A stretch of 64,000 nt of DNA from Actinobacteria bacterium HGW-Actinobacteria-4 (lineage in GTDB: Bacteria; Actinomycetota; Actinomycetes; Actinomycetales; Demequinaceae). The translations under genes and the position numbers were made by a program. The first letter of the stretch is position 1. The number at the start of each line of letters is the position of its first letter. The notes beneath the pieces were generated by a model. The model had not been told where the DNA came from. It worked only from the letters and a program-made list of their open reading frames with translations, and searched no databases. Below, piece by piece: positions 53,458 through 61,684 of the stretch. The stretch is from positions 186,001 to 250,000 of the forward strand of contig PHEW01000001.1 in assembly GCA_002841315.1 (NCBI GenBank). The letters are read 5' to 3'.

Positions 53458-56181
53458 ATGACCTCGCACACCCCACAGCCGTGGACCTTCACTTCGACGG
53501 ACGGCACCTTCACGCTCGACAACCCGCACCGCACCAGTTACCTCTACTTCCCGCTGGTCAACGAGGCTGGCATGGTGTCCGCCGTGACTCCTACTCTCCA
53601 CGGCGACGCGAAGTCGGGCCAGCACTCCTACCTCCTGGAGCCCGTGTCCGTGGAGGACCTCCACTCGAGCCGGGCCGCCCGCAACTTCTGGGTCACGCTC
53701 GCAGACGGCACACTGTGGTCCGCAACCGGCAACTCGGCAGCCCAGCTCGCCGCGGACGACGATCAGGTCTCCCTCGAGGCCGGCTTCCTGTGGCAGAAGG
53801 TCACGCGCACCAACGCGGCGTTGGGCCTCAAGGCCGAGATCACCAGCGTGGTCCCGTCGGCCGCAGGTCACGTGGAACTCATGAAGGTCACTCTCATCAA
53901 TACGGCCGATGCTCCGGTTCAGCTGTCTCCAACGGCGGCGGTGCCGATCTACGGGCGGAGCGCGGATTCGCAGCGCGACCACCGGCACGTGACGTCGCTG
54001 CTGCACCGCATCCGGTGCGGCACCAACGGTGTGCTCGTCACCCCCACGCTGAGCTTTGACGAGCGCGGCCACCATCCCAACACGGTCACGTACTCGGTGC
54101 AGGGCGCGGACGCGGCCGGCGCGGCACCCGTGGGCTTCTTCCCGATTGTTGAGGACTTCATTGGCGAAGGCGGCACGCTGGACTGGCCGCGAGCGCTCAC
54201 TGACGGCACTGTGCCTGTGCCCGCTGGCGACACCGAGGACGGCTACGAGGCCATGGGCGGCCTGCGCTTCGCCGAGGCCATACTCGCCCCCGGCGCATCC
54301 GTCACCTATGTAGTGGTGATGGCCATGACGGACGGGGAGGACGCGGCTCGCGCGCTCATAGACGACTACGGCACCGAGGCCGGGTTCAACACCGCGCTCG
54401 CCCAGACCAGCGAGTACTGGCTCGCCAAGCTCGACGCACTGTCCTTTGACGTGGGCGACGCACAGTTCAACGGATGGGCCCGCTGGGTCACCATTCAGCC
54501 CATCTTGCGCCGCATGCTCGGCAACTCGTATCTGCCATATCACGACTACGGGCGCGGCGGCCGGGGCTGGCGGGACCTCTGGCAGGACATCCTGGCGCTG
54601 CTACTCATGGAGTCGGACGCGGTGGATGGGCTCCTGTACTCGAACTACGCGGGAGTCAGGGTGGACGGATCGAACGCCACGATCATCGGCTCCAAGCCTG
54701 GTGAGTTCAAGGCCGACCGCAACGACATCCCGCGCGTGTGGATGGACCACGGTGCGTGGCCGCTGACCACCACGCTGATGTACATCGACCAATCCGGGGA
54801 CCTCGAGTTTGTGCTGCGACCGCAGACGTACTTCAAAGACGTTCACACTCACCGCTGCGGTCAGCACGACGCTCAGTGGAACGAGTCCCAGGGCACCGTC
54901 CAACGCACCGCGGCGGGCGAGGAGTACCAGGGCACCATCTTGGAACACCTGCTGCTCCAGCACCTGACCGTGTTCTTCCACGTGGGCGAGCACCACAACA
55001 TCCTGCTCGAAGGCGCCGACTGGAACGACGGCATGGACATGGCACGCACGCGCGGCGAGTCTGTGGCGTTCACCGCCTACTACGCGGCGAACTTCCGTGA
55101 GCTCGCGCGCCTCGCACTGGACCTGAAGGCGCGCGGGATCGAGACTGTGGAGCTCGCCGAAGAGCTCACGGTGCTCCTCGACACCCTGGGGGACTCGCCT
55201 TCCGACTACGGTGACGTGGCCGCGAAGCACGCGCTCTTGCAGCGGTACTTCGACTCGGTCGCGCACTCGGTCACCGGCAAGAAGGTGGCCGTCAGCACGG
55301 AGGACCTCGCCATGGACATGACCGCGAAGTCGGTCTCCCTCACCGAGCACCTGCGCGCCAATGAATGGGTCACCAGCGCCGAAGGCTACGGCTGGTTCAA
55401 CGGCTACTACGACGACGACGGCCACCGCCTTGAGGGCGAACACCCGAGCGGCGTGCGCATGACCCTCACCGGCCAGGTTTTCGCGCTGATGGGCGGCATC
55501 GCCACCGAGACCCAAGCCACGCAGATCGTGGCCGCCGCCGACCGCTACCTCTTTGAGCCCGGGGTGCGCGGCTACCGCCTCAACAGCAACTTCCACGAGG
55601 TGATGCTCAACGTGGGCCGCTGCTTTGGGTTCGCCTTTGGTCACAAGGAAAACGGCGCGATGTTCTCGCACATGGCGTGCATGTACGCGTACGCGCTCTA
55701 TGAGCGCGGGTTCGTAGCCGAGGGCCACAAGGTGCTGGACGGCATCTTCCAACAGAGCATGGACTTTGGCACCAGTCGCATGTACCCGGGCGTGCCCGAG
55801 TACTTCAGCGAGCGCGGCCGCGGCATGTACACCTACCTCACCGGCTCCGCGAGCTGGTATCTGCTCACCTTGGTCACGCAGGCGTTCGGCGTGCGTGGGG
55901 TGCGTGGAGACCTGCAGTTGGCCCCCAAGCTCGTGGCCCCGCAGTTCGATGCCGACGGAAACGCGACCATCACCACCCTGTTCGCGGACCGCAAGCTGAC
56001 CGTGACCTATCGCAACCCCCAAGGGCTCGATGCCGGCGACTACAGCATCGGCTCGATGAGTCTCAACGGGGCCGATGCTCCCCTCACCTTGTCCGGGAAC
56101 GCCGCGGTGATCGCGCGTTCCGTCATCGAAGCCCTTGACGCCAACACGACCCATCGCCTCGACGTCCAGCTCGTCGGCTAG
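53458..56181 (+). CDS. GH94-family glycoside phosphorylase (cellobiose/cellodextrin type)
   Basis: Cytoplasmic inverting phosphorylase of 907 residues; AGGAGA lies 5 bp before the ATG at 53458. It splits beta-glucosides with phosphate to give glucose 1-phosphate. GADWNDGMD, with the general-acid Asp near 521-524, and DYGRGGRGWRDLWQD are GH94 hallmarks; PRVWMDHGAWPLTTTLMYI and YPGVPEYFSERGRGMY follow. It is about 100 residues longer than classic cellobiose phosphorylases, so the substrate (cellobiose, longer cellodextrin or another beta-glucan) is open. It is followed after 27 bp by a second, larger phosphorylase-like gene. Confidence 0.88.
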   Translation: MTSHTPQPWTFTSTDGTFTLDNPHRTSYLYFPLVNEAGMVSAVTPTLHGDAKSGQHSYLLEPVSVEDLHSSRAARNFWVTLADGTLWSATGNSAAQLAADDDQVSLEAGFLWQKVTRTNAALGLKAEITSVVPSAAGHVELMKVTLINTADAPVQLSPTAAVPIYGRSADSQRDHRHVTSLLHRIRCGTNGVLVTPTLSFDERGHHPNTVTYSVQGADAAGAAPVGFFPIVEDFIGEGGTLDWPRALTDGTVPVPAGDTEDGYEAMGGLRFAEAILAPGASVTYVVVMAMTDGEDAARALIDDYGTEAGFNTALAQTSEYWLAKLDALSFDVGDAQFNGWARWVTIQPILRRMLGNSYLPYHDYGRGGRGWRDLWQDILALLLMESDAVDGLLYSNYAGVRVDGSNATIIGSKPGEFKADRNDIPRVWMDHGAWPLTTTLMYIDQSGDLEFVLRPQTYFKDVHTHRCGQHDAQWNESQGTVQRTAAGEEYQGTILEHLLLQHLTVFFHVGEHHNILLEGADWNDGMDMARTRGESVAFTAYYAANFRELARLALDLKARGIETVELAEELTVLLDTLGDSPSDYGDVAAKHALLQRYFDSVAHSVTGKKVAVSTEDLAMDMTAKSVSLTEHLRANEWVTSAEGYGWFNGYYDDDGHRLEGEHPSGVRMTLTGQVFALMGGIATETQATQIVAAADRYLFEPGVRGYRLNSNFHEVMLNVGRCFGFAFGHKENGAMFSHMACMYAYALYERGFVAEGHKVLDGIFQQSMDFGTSRMYPGVPEYFSERGRGMYTYLTGSASWYLLTLVTQAFGVRGVRGDLQLAPKLVAPQFDADGNATITTLFADRKLTVTYRNPQGLDAGDYSIGSMSLNGADAPLTLSGNAAVIARSVIEALDANTTHRLDVQLVG

Positions 56182-56208
56182 CCCACCACTGCCCAAAGGA
56201 ACACACCC

Positions 56209-59200
56209 ATGGCTGAACACGCCCCCCAAGCCGCACAGCACTTCGATGAGGCCAACCGCTTTGTGATCGAGAACTACGCGGCGGCGCGGCCGTTCGCGAG
56301 CTTCCTGCCGGGCATCGCGGGCACTGATGGAATCCCGCTGTGGGTCTTCTACGTGAACCGCGGGCAGGCCATTGCGGCATTCGGGACCCGCGACAAGGAT
56401 CACGCGATCATGGAGTACCAGCCGGCGAACAAGGCGTATCAGCAGACGCCGTACGTGGGCTTCCGGACGTTCTTGACGGTCAACGGCACTCCCTATGAGC
56501 CCTTCTCCCCGCTCACCGCGCCTACGGCGGTGGGCGCGATGGCGATGGGCATGAACGAACTCGAACTATCCGAGTCGAGCGCCGAACACGGCCTCACCAC
56601 CACGGTCACATACTTCACGTTGCCCCACGAGAACTTCGCAGGGCTGGCGCGTCAGGTGACGCTGACCAACACGTCTGCGGAGCCGCTCGACATCGAGGCG
56701 CTGGACGGATTACCGGTCATCATCCCCGCGGGTGTCAACAACGAGGTCGCCAAACAGATGGCCCGCACCGTCGAAGCGTGGATGGAGGTATTCCGGCTCG
56801 AGACTCACGCACCCATCTTCCGGGTGCGCGCGAGCGTGGGGGACACTGCCGAGGTCGAGACCATGCAAGGCGGCAACTTCGCGCTCGCCTCACTCGAGCA
56901 GGGCGGGAAGCTCACGGCACTGCCCGCGTTCGTTGACCCGGTGGTGGTGTTCGGAGCCAACTCCTCGCTGTCCGCTCCTGCGGGTCTCGCGGAGGGCGGG
57001 ATTGCGGAACTGCTCGCCAAGCGCCAGATCACCGTGGGGCGCACCCCGTCGGCGCTGTTCGGCGGTGCCTTCACGCTCGCGCCGGGAGAGTCAGTGACCA
57101 TTCACAGCGTCTATGGCCACACGGAGAGGGACGCATTCGTGGACGGGGTCCGCGAGCGCCTGCACACGCCCAGGTACCTCGCGGACAAGCGAGCGCAGGG
57201 CACGGCGCTCGCGACGGACCTGACCGACGTCATCGCCACCACCACGAGCAACCCGCTGTTCGATGCCTACGCACGCCAGACCTTCCTGGATAACGTGATG
57301 CGTGGCGGCTGGCCGCTGACCTTTGGCCACGGCGAGCGCCCCAACGTCTATCACGTGTACTCCCGCAAGCACGGCGACCTGGAGCGCGACTACAACGCAT
57401 ACCTGCTGGCCGCCGAGCCCTACTCGCAGGGCAACGGCAACTTCCGCGACGTGAACCAGAACCGGCGCTCGGACGTGTGGTTCAACCCGGCGGTGGGCGA
57501 CTTCAACGCGCGCGCCTTTGTGAGTTTCATTCAGGCCGACGGCTACAACCCGCTGGTCATCGAGGGGTCCACATTCACGCTCAGCCGCGAACGCCGCAAC
57601 GCAGTGCGTGAGCTGGCCGCGAAGCCCGAGGCGCTCGACTCGCTCCTGGGCGGCTCGTTCACGCCCGGTGCCGTGATGCGTTACCTGGCGGAGAACGACG
57701 CGGAACTGACTGTCACCGCCGAGCAGTTCCTGGACGCGCTCATGTCCGTGGCAACACAACATCTTGAGGCGCGCTTTGGCGAGGGGCACTGGGCCGACCA
57801 CTGGACCTACAACCTGGACCTCATCGAGAGTTTCTTGGGGCTCTACCCAGACCGCGAGGACTCGCTACTCTTCGAGCCCGATTCGGTGCCATTCTTCGAG
57901 AGCCCGGTTACGCTCCAGCCAAGGTCGGCGCGCTACGTGCTGTTCCAAGGCAAGGCCCATCAGTTCAACGCTGTGGTCGAGGATCACGAGCGTGAAGAGG
58001 CGATGCGCGAGCGCCCTCGGGACCGCAATTGGCTACGGACCCAGCACGGCGTGGGCAAGGTGTACCGCACGTCAGTGTTCGCCAAGTTGGTCATTCTGGC
58101 TCTCAACAAGTTCACCACCCTGGACCCGTCGGGCATGGCCGTGGAGATGGAAGGCGGCCGTCCCGGTTGGTACGACGCGCTCAACGGCCTGCCCGGGGTG
58201 TTCGGCTCCACCATGCCCGAGACTTTCGAGCTTCAGCGGCTCATCCGCTTCCTGCGGAAAGCGATCGCTACCAAGGTGTCCGCGAGTGACGCCGATGCTG
58301 GGGAGGAGTTCCCCGTGGAGGTCGCCACGTTGCTCGAGGCGGTGCTGGGCCACCTGGCGGAGTGGGACAAGGCAGGAGACGACTTCCGGTATTGGGACGC
58401 CGTGGCGACGTCGCGGGAGTGGTATCAGGCTACGGTGCGGCTGGGCATTGACGGCGCCCACAAGGAACTCACCTTTGCCCAACTAGACAATGCCCTGGGC
58501 AAGTTCGAAGCGAAGGTCGACCGGGGCATTGGCCGCGCGCTCGAGATGAACGGCGGGATCCCGCCCACCTACTTCATGCACCAGGTGGATGCCTACAACG
58601 AGGTGATCGGTAGGGACGGCAAGCCGGTGGTGGACGCGAAGGGGCGGCCTACGATCCAGCCCACGGCGTTCACTCCGGTGGTGCTACCGCTGTTCCTGGA
58701 GGGGCCGGTTCGGGCGTTCAAGACGCTCGGAGGGGTCGAGGACGCCCGTGACCTGCACGAGCGCGTCAAGGGCAGCGCGCTGTTCGATGCGAAGCTGCAA
58801 ATGTACAAGGTCAATGCGTCCATCGCGGACCTGCCGCCGGACATCGGGCGCGCGCAGGCGTTTCCAGCCGGATGGCTCGAGAACGAGTCGATCTGGCTCC
58901 ACATGGAGTACAAGTACCTGCTCGAGCTACTGCGCTCGGGCTTGTATGCGGAGTTCTTCCAGGAGATTCAGACCACCATGGTGCCGTTCCTGGACCCGGC
59001 GATCTATGGCCGCAGCCCGCTGGAAAACTCGAGCTTCATTGTGTCGAGTGCGCACCCTGACCCGTCGTTGCACGGGGCCGGGTTTGTGGCACGCCTCAGC
59101 GGGTCAACGGCGGAGTTCCTGAGCATCTGGGTGCTCATGATGGCCGGGGAAAAGCCGTTCGCGGTGGTGGATGGAGAACTCGTGCTGGAACTCAAGCCCG

Positions 59201-59439
59201 CGCTGCCTGCCGACTTCTTCACGGAGGCCGGCGAGGTGACGTTCACGTTCCTGGGGCACACGCAGGTGACGTACGTGAACCCGGGGCGCGTGGACACGTT
59301 CGCTCCGGGGGTTGAGGTAACTCGCACCGAGCTGTTCACGGGTGAGACGTCCACGGTGATCGAGGGCGGCGTGATTGGCGCACCTCATGCGGCGGCTGTG
59401 CGTGCGGGCGCGGTAGACCGGATCAAGGTCACGTTCTAG
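56209..59439 (+). CDS. Large GH94-related phosphorylase (possibly GH161- or GH149-type beta-1,3-glucan phosphorylase)
   Basis: A 1076-residue cytoplasmic protein with no signal peptide. Its opening (ANRFVIENYAAARPFASFLPGIAG, in part; IPLWVFYVNRGQAIAAFG) and middle (FRDVNQNRRSDVWFNPAVGDFN, in part, with candidate acid Asp422) follow the plan of the large GH-Q clan phosphorylases. From memory of the families, length and N-terminus fit GH161 or GH149, which act on beta-1,3-glucans, better than GH94, but this needs a profile search. It has a normal ribosome site (AAAGGAA) 27 bp after the GH94 gene, so both form one operon. Confidence 0.75.
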   Translation: MAEHAPQAAQHFDEANRFVIENYAAARPFASFLPGIAGTDGIPLWVFYVNRGQAIAAFGTRDKDHAIMEYQPANKAYQQTPYVGFRTFLTVNGTPYEPFSPLTAPTAVGAMAMGMNELELSESSAEHGLTTTVTYFTLPHENFAGLARQVTLTNTSAEPLDIEALDGLPVIIPAGVNNEVAKQMARTVEAWMEVFRLETHAPIFRVRASVGDTAEVETMQGGNFALASLEQGGKLTALPAFVDPVVVFGANSSLSAPAGLAEGGIAELLAKRQITVGRTPSALFGGAFTLAPGESVTIHSVYGHTERDAFVDGVRERLHTPRYLADKRAQGTALATDLTDVIATTTSNPLFDAYARQTFLDNVMRGGWPLTFGHGERPNVYHVYSRKHGDLERDYNAYLLAAEPYSQGNGNFRDVNQNRRSDVWFNPAVGDFNARAFVSFIQADGYNPLVIEGSTFTLSRERRNAVRELAAKPEALDSLLGGSFTPGAVMRYLAENDAELTVTAEQFLDALMSVATQHLEARFGEGHWADHWTYNLDLIESFLGLYPDREDSLLFEPDSVPFFESPVTLQPRSARYVLFQGKAHQFNAVVEDHEREEAMRERPRDRNWLRTQHGVGKVYRTSVFAKLVILALNKFTTLDPSGMAVEMEGGRPGWYDALNGLPGVFGSTMPETFELQRLIRFLRKAIATKVSASDADAGEEFPVEVATLLEAVLGHLAEWDKAGDDFRYWDAVATSREWYQATVRLGIDGAHKELTFAQLDNALGKFEAKVDRGIGRALEMNGGIPPTYFMHQVDAYNEVIGRDGKPVVDAKGRPTIQPTAFTPVVLPLFLEGPVRAFKTLGGVEDARDLHERVKGSALFDAKLQMYKVNASIADLPPDIGRAQAFPAGWLENESIWLHMEYKYLLELLRSGLYAEFFQEIQTTMVPFLDPAIYGRSPLENSSFIVSSAHPDPSLHGAGFVARLSGSTAEFLSIWVLMMAGEKPFAVVDGELVLELKPALPADFFTEAGEVTFTFLGHTQVTYVNPGRVDTFAPGVEVTRTELFTGETSTVIEGGVIGAPHAAAVRAGAVDRIKVTF

Positions 59440-59507
59440 GGCCCTGGAGAGGGCGTACCCTGGGGGCAGTCCCCTTACCCAAGTGATCGACGAGCACCGG
59501 AGGCACC

Positions 59508-59624
59508 ATGAGCACCGCAACACCTACTGACCGCCCTAACCTCATGGACACGGGCAAGGAAACCGAAGAGTCCGGCTGCTGCGGCGAGTGCACGTGTGGC
59601 GGCGAAGGCAAGGCCGACAAGTAG
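59508..59624 (+). CDS. Small cysteine-rich peptide (38 residues)
   Basis: Short open frame with a strong ribosome site (GGAGG, 4 bp before the ATG). The product MSTATPTDRPNLMDTGKETE continues to SGCCGECTCGGEGKADK and has four cysteines in CCxxCxC order. It has no signal peptide. Its stop codon directly adjoins the stop codon of the convergent ArsR gene. It resembles a tiny metallothionein-like or metal-handling peptide. Function is inferred from the cysteine pattern and neighbour only. Confidence 0.65.
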   Translation: MSTATPTDRPNLMDTGKETEESGCCGECTCGGEGKADK

Positions 59625-59984
59625 CTAGCAGCACCCCACGTTGAGAGCGCGCGCAATCGCGTGGACGGCCTCGGGCTGCGCGCGGTAGTGAACGTTGGCG
59701 CCGCGACGCTCCTTGGTGACTATCCCGCTCGCCTCGAGTGTCTTGAGGTGGTGGCTCACCGTGGGCTCGCTTAGCCCCACATGCGGCGCGAGATCGCACG
59801 TGCACGACTCCTGGCCCGGCTGGTTGAGCAGGAACGTCAAGAGTTGCAGCCTGGTGGGGTCCGCGAGCGCCTTGAGGCGCACGGCCAGTGCGTTGGCGTC
59901 GTCGGCCGACATTCTCTGTGCGTCACCCAGCGGCGTGCAGCAAATAGGTGCTGTGTCCGTGAGCAGGGGCAGAGTCTTGGGCAT
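59625..59984 (-). CDS. arsR: ArsR/SmtB-family metal(loid)-responsive repressor
   Basis: Winged-helix repressor of 119 residues with LKALADPTRLQLLTFLL, the recognition helix GLSEPTVSHHLKTLEASG and the beta-wing KERRGANVHYRA. Six cysteines occur as three pairs: Cys15-Cys16 (PICCTP), Cys61/Cys63 (ESCTCDL) and Cys118-Cys119 at the very end (NVGCC). The adjacent Cys15-Cys16 pair with a distal Cys in the helix region recalls the arsenite sensor of Corynebacterium glutamicum ArsR. Arsenite, antimonite or a thiophilic metal ion is the likely ligand. No ars transporter or reductase gene is nearby. Confidence 0.9.
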   Translation of the reverse strand: MPKTLPLLTDTAPICCTPLGDAQRMSADDANALAVRLKALADPTRLQLLTFLLNQPGQESCTCDLAPHVGLSEPTVSHHLKTLEASGIVTKERRGANVHYRAQPEAVHAIARALNVGCC

Positions 59985-60234
59985 GCCTCAAGGATATCAC
60001 CGCTTCGATGAGTGTCTAAGGGGGTGACTCCTACCGTGTTCTCCTCACTATCGTGGACCCAGTCTCCGACGAGTGGTCTTGCCGAGCGGGATGGCGTCTT
60101 TGCTGCTCATCCGTCCAGGCATACTGGTGGTGGCGGAGCTCGGTATCGACCGGAGGCCGAGCCCACGGCAGTCCAAAGCCGTGTCCGGGGTGAGACGATC
60201 TATTAGGCGCGCTGGTTTGGTCACTCACGCCCAA

Positions 60235-60254
60235 TGCCGAATAGCCTATTGGCA
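60235..60254 (+). promoter_or_regulatory. Imperfect dyad overlapping the start of the HEPN-like gene
   Basis: TGCCGAATAGCCTATTGGCA, an inverted repeat with one offset base, ends on the first base of the ATG. No Shine-Dalgarno sequence is present. It could be an operator or a translation-limiting hairpin. Confidence 0.35.
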
Positions 60255-61006
60255 TGGCACTCGACGAGGCTGGCGCGGGGAGGCTGCGCCGAACCTGGAT
60301 ACAGGATGGTCTTGGCGAACTGCACTGTTGGATCGACCATGCAGAATCCAAGGCCAACTTCATCTTGGCCGAGAGCAGAAAGGGCCGGATTCGCTACATC
60401 GAGACCGCGGAACTTCTCTTCGCAATTACCGCGGTCATCAACCGCCTTGCGCAAATCGACTTGCGGACTGAGACTAATCTCTCGATCGACAAGACACTCA
60501 CACCTTGGATCTCCCAACAAACAGATTGGCCCCCGCTAGTGGCGAAAGCCTTCTGGCATTGCATCCGCAACCCTGTCATGCATATGGGGAGAACTTCGGG
60601 GTTTACTGGATACGACGTGAAGACAGACGACGGCCTCCCAATACTGGCTTCGGTCCAGGAGTATCTCAAGCGTGACTACCCAACCGATATGGGAGCTGAG
60701 TTCCCTCCCGGTCCCCAGGCGGTCTACTCCACAGGCCCCGGCTGGTACGCACTCTATTCGCCAGAGCTCGGACCAGCCCCTTACGACGATTGGTCTGGCG
60801 AGAGTATCGACCTGACATTCTACGTTTTTGAGCTCTTCGAGATTGTCCGGTCGGTCATATACGCGGTGGCGGTCAGATTACGCGATGCGAGCACGGAAGA
60901 CCTTGAGCGCCTCACTAAGCTCCAAAGACGCCTGCCCTTCATTACTTGCTCGACTCTCGACCCACGCCTCGACGTTTGGACGTCAAGTCCGGGTGAGTCC
61001 GCATAG
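60254..61006 (+). CDS. HEPN-like hypothetical protein
   Basis: A 250-residue, mostly helical protein of unrecognised family. It contains WHCIRNPVMHMG, in which Arg105 to His110 match the RNxxxH motif of HEPN RNase domains in a helical context. The base composition is visibly less GC-rich than its surroundings and codon use looks different, which suggests recent acquisition. No antitoxin-like partner (such as a nucleotidyltransferase) is next to it. The start lacks a ribosome binding site. Confidence 0.6.
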   Translation: MALDEAGAGRLRRTWIQDGLGELHCWIDHAESKANFILAESRKGRIRYIETAELLFAITAVINRLAQIDLRTETNLSIDKTLTPWISQQTDWPPLVAKAFWHCIRNPVMHMGRTSGFTGYDVKTDDGLPILASVQEYLKRDYPTDMGAEFPPGPQAVYSTGPGWYALYSPELGPAPYDDWSGESIDLTFYVFELFEIVRSVIYAVAVRLRDASTEDLERLTKLQRRLPFITCSTLDPRLDVWTSSPGESA

Positions 61007-61090
61007 ATTTCGCGCAGGCCCGGAGTCCGGTGGACGACCGGCAGAGTCGAGCGGACAATTGCCTCGCTTGACGCGAAGCGGCGTGTCCCT

Positions 61091-61684
61091 CTACTCGTCG
61101 GTGACCAGCACCAGGTGCAGCGTGCGCGGGCCGTGCACTCCCTGGACGCGCTGCAGCTCAATGTCGCTCGTTGCAGACGGACCACTGATCCACGTCTGCG
61201 GGCGCTCGGGGCTGAGCCTCGCGATGGCGTCGGGAACGTCGGCCACGATGCTGCTCGCCCAGACCACGCAAACATGCATGTCCGGCACCAGGCTCACCGC
61301 GCGGCGCCCCTGCCCCGGCGAGTGGTCGAGCACCACAGTTCCCGTGGCTGCCACGGCGAGCGCCGATGCCGTGACCACAACGTCGAACGAGTCCAGTTCG
61401 CGTGGGGTGAGGTGGTCATCGACCACGGCTTCCGGCACCGGCCACGGCAGGCTGGGCGGCACCACCACCGCGAGGCCCTTGGTGAGTTGCCCGAGGGTGC
61501 TGGCCACCGCCGCCGCGACGCACTCGGTCACCGTCACGCCGTAGTCCTGCGCGCGCGAGACAAACAACGCCTTCGCATCAACCGGCGGGCCAACCTCGCG
61601 GTACCCACGCGGAATCTCAGATGCGGCCGATGCTCTCGCCAGCGCGCGCCGAACGTCGCCCAGTATCTGGTCGCGATCGCTCAT
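61091..61684 (-). CDS. lutC: Lactate utilization protein C (LUD domain)
   Basis: Third subunit of the LutABC L-lactate oxidase system, 197 residues. LUD-domain features are DVVVTASALAVAATGTVVLDHSPGQGRRAVSLVPDMHVCVV (in part) and SGPSATSDIELQRVQGVHGPR. It overlaps lutB by 4 bp. It is the last gene of the lut operon in this window. Confidence 0.92.
   Translation of the reverse strand: MSDRDQILGDVRRALARASAASEIPRGYREVGPPVDAKALFVSRAQDYGVTVTECVAAAVASTLGQLTKGLAVVVPPSLPWPVPEAVVDDHLTPRELDSFDVVVTASALAVAATGTVVLDHSPGQGRRAVSLVPDMHVCVVWASSIVADVPDAIARLSPERPQTWISGPSATSDIELQRVQGVHGPRTLHLVLVTDE

Noticed and set aside
54601-56403. 600-residue open frame on the minus strand across the GH94 gene
   Set aside because: Antisense shadow; it would also need to run through the GH94/second phosphorylase junction. 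No start signal.
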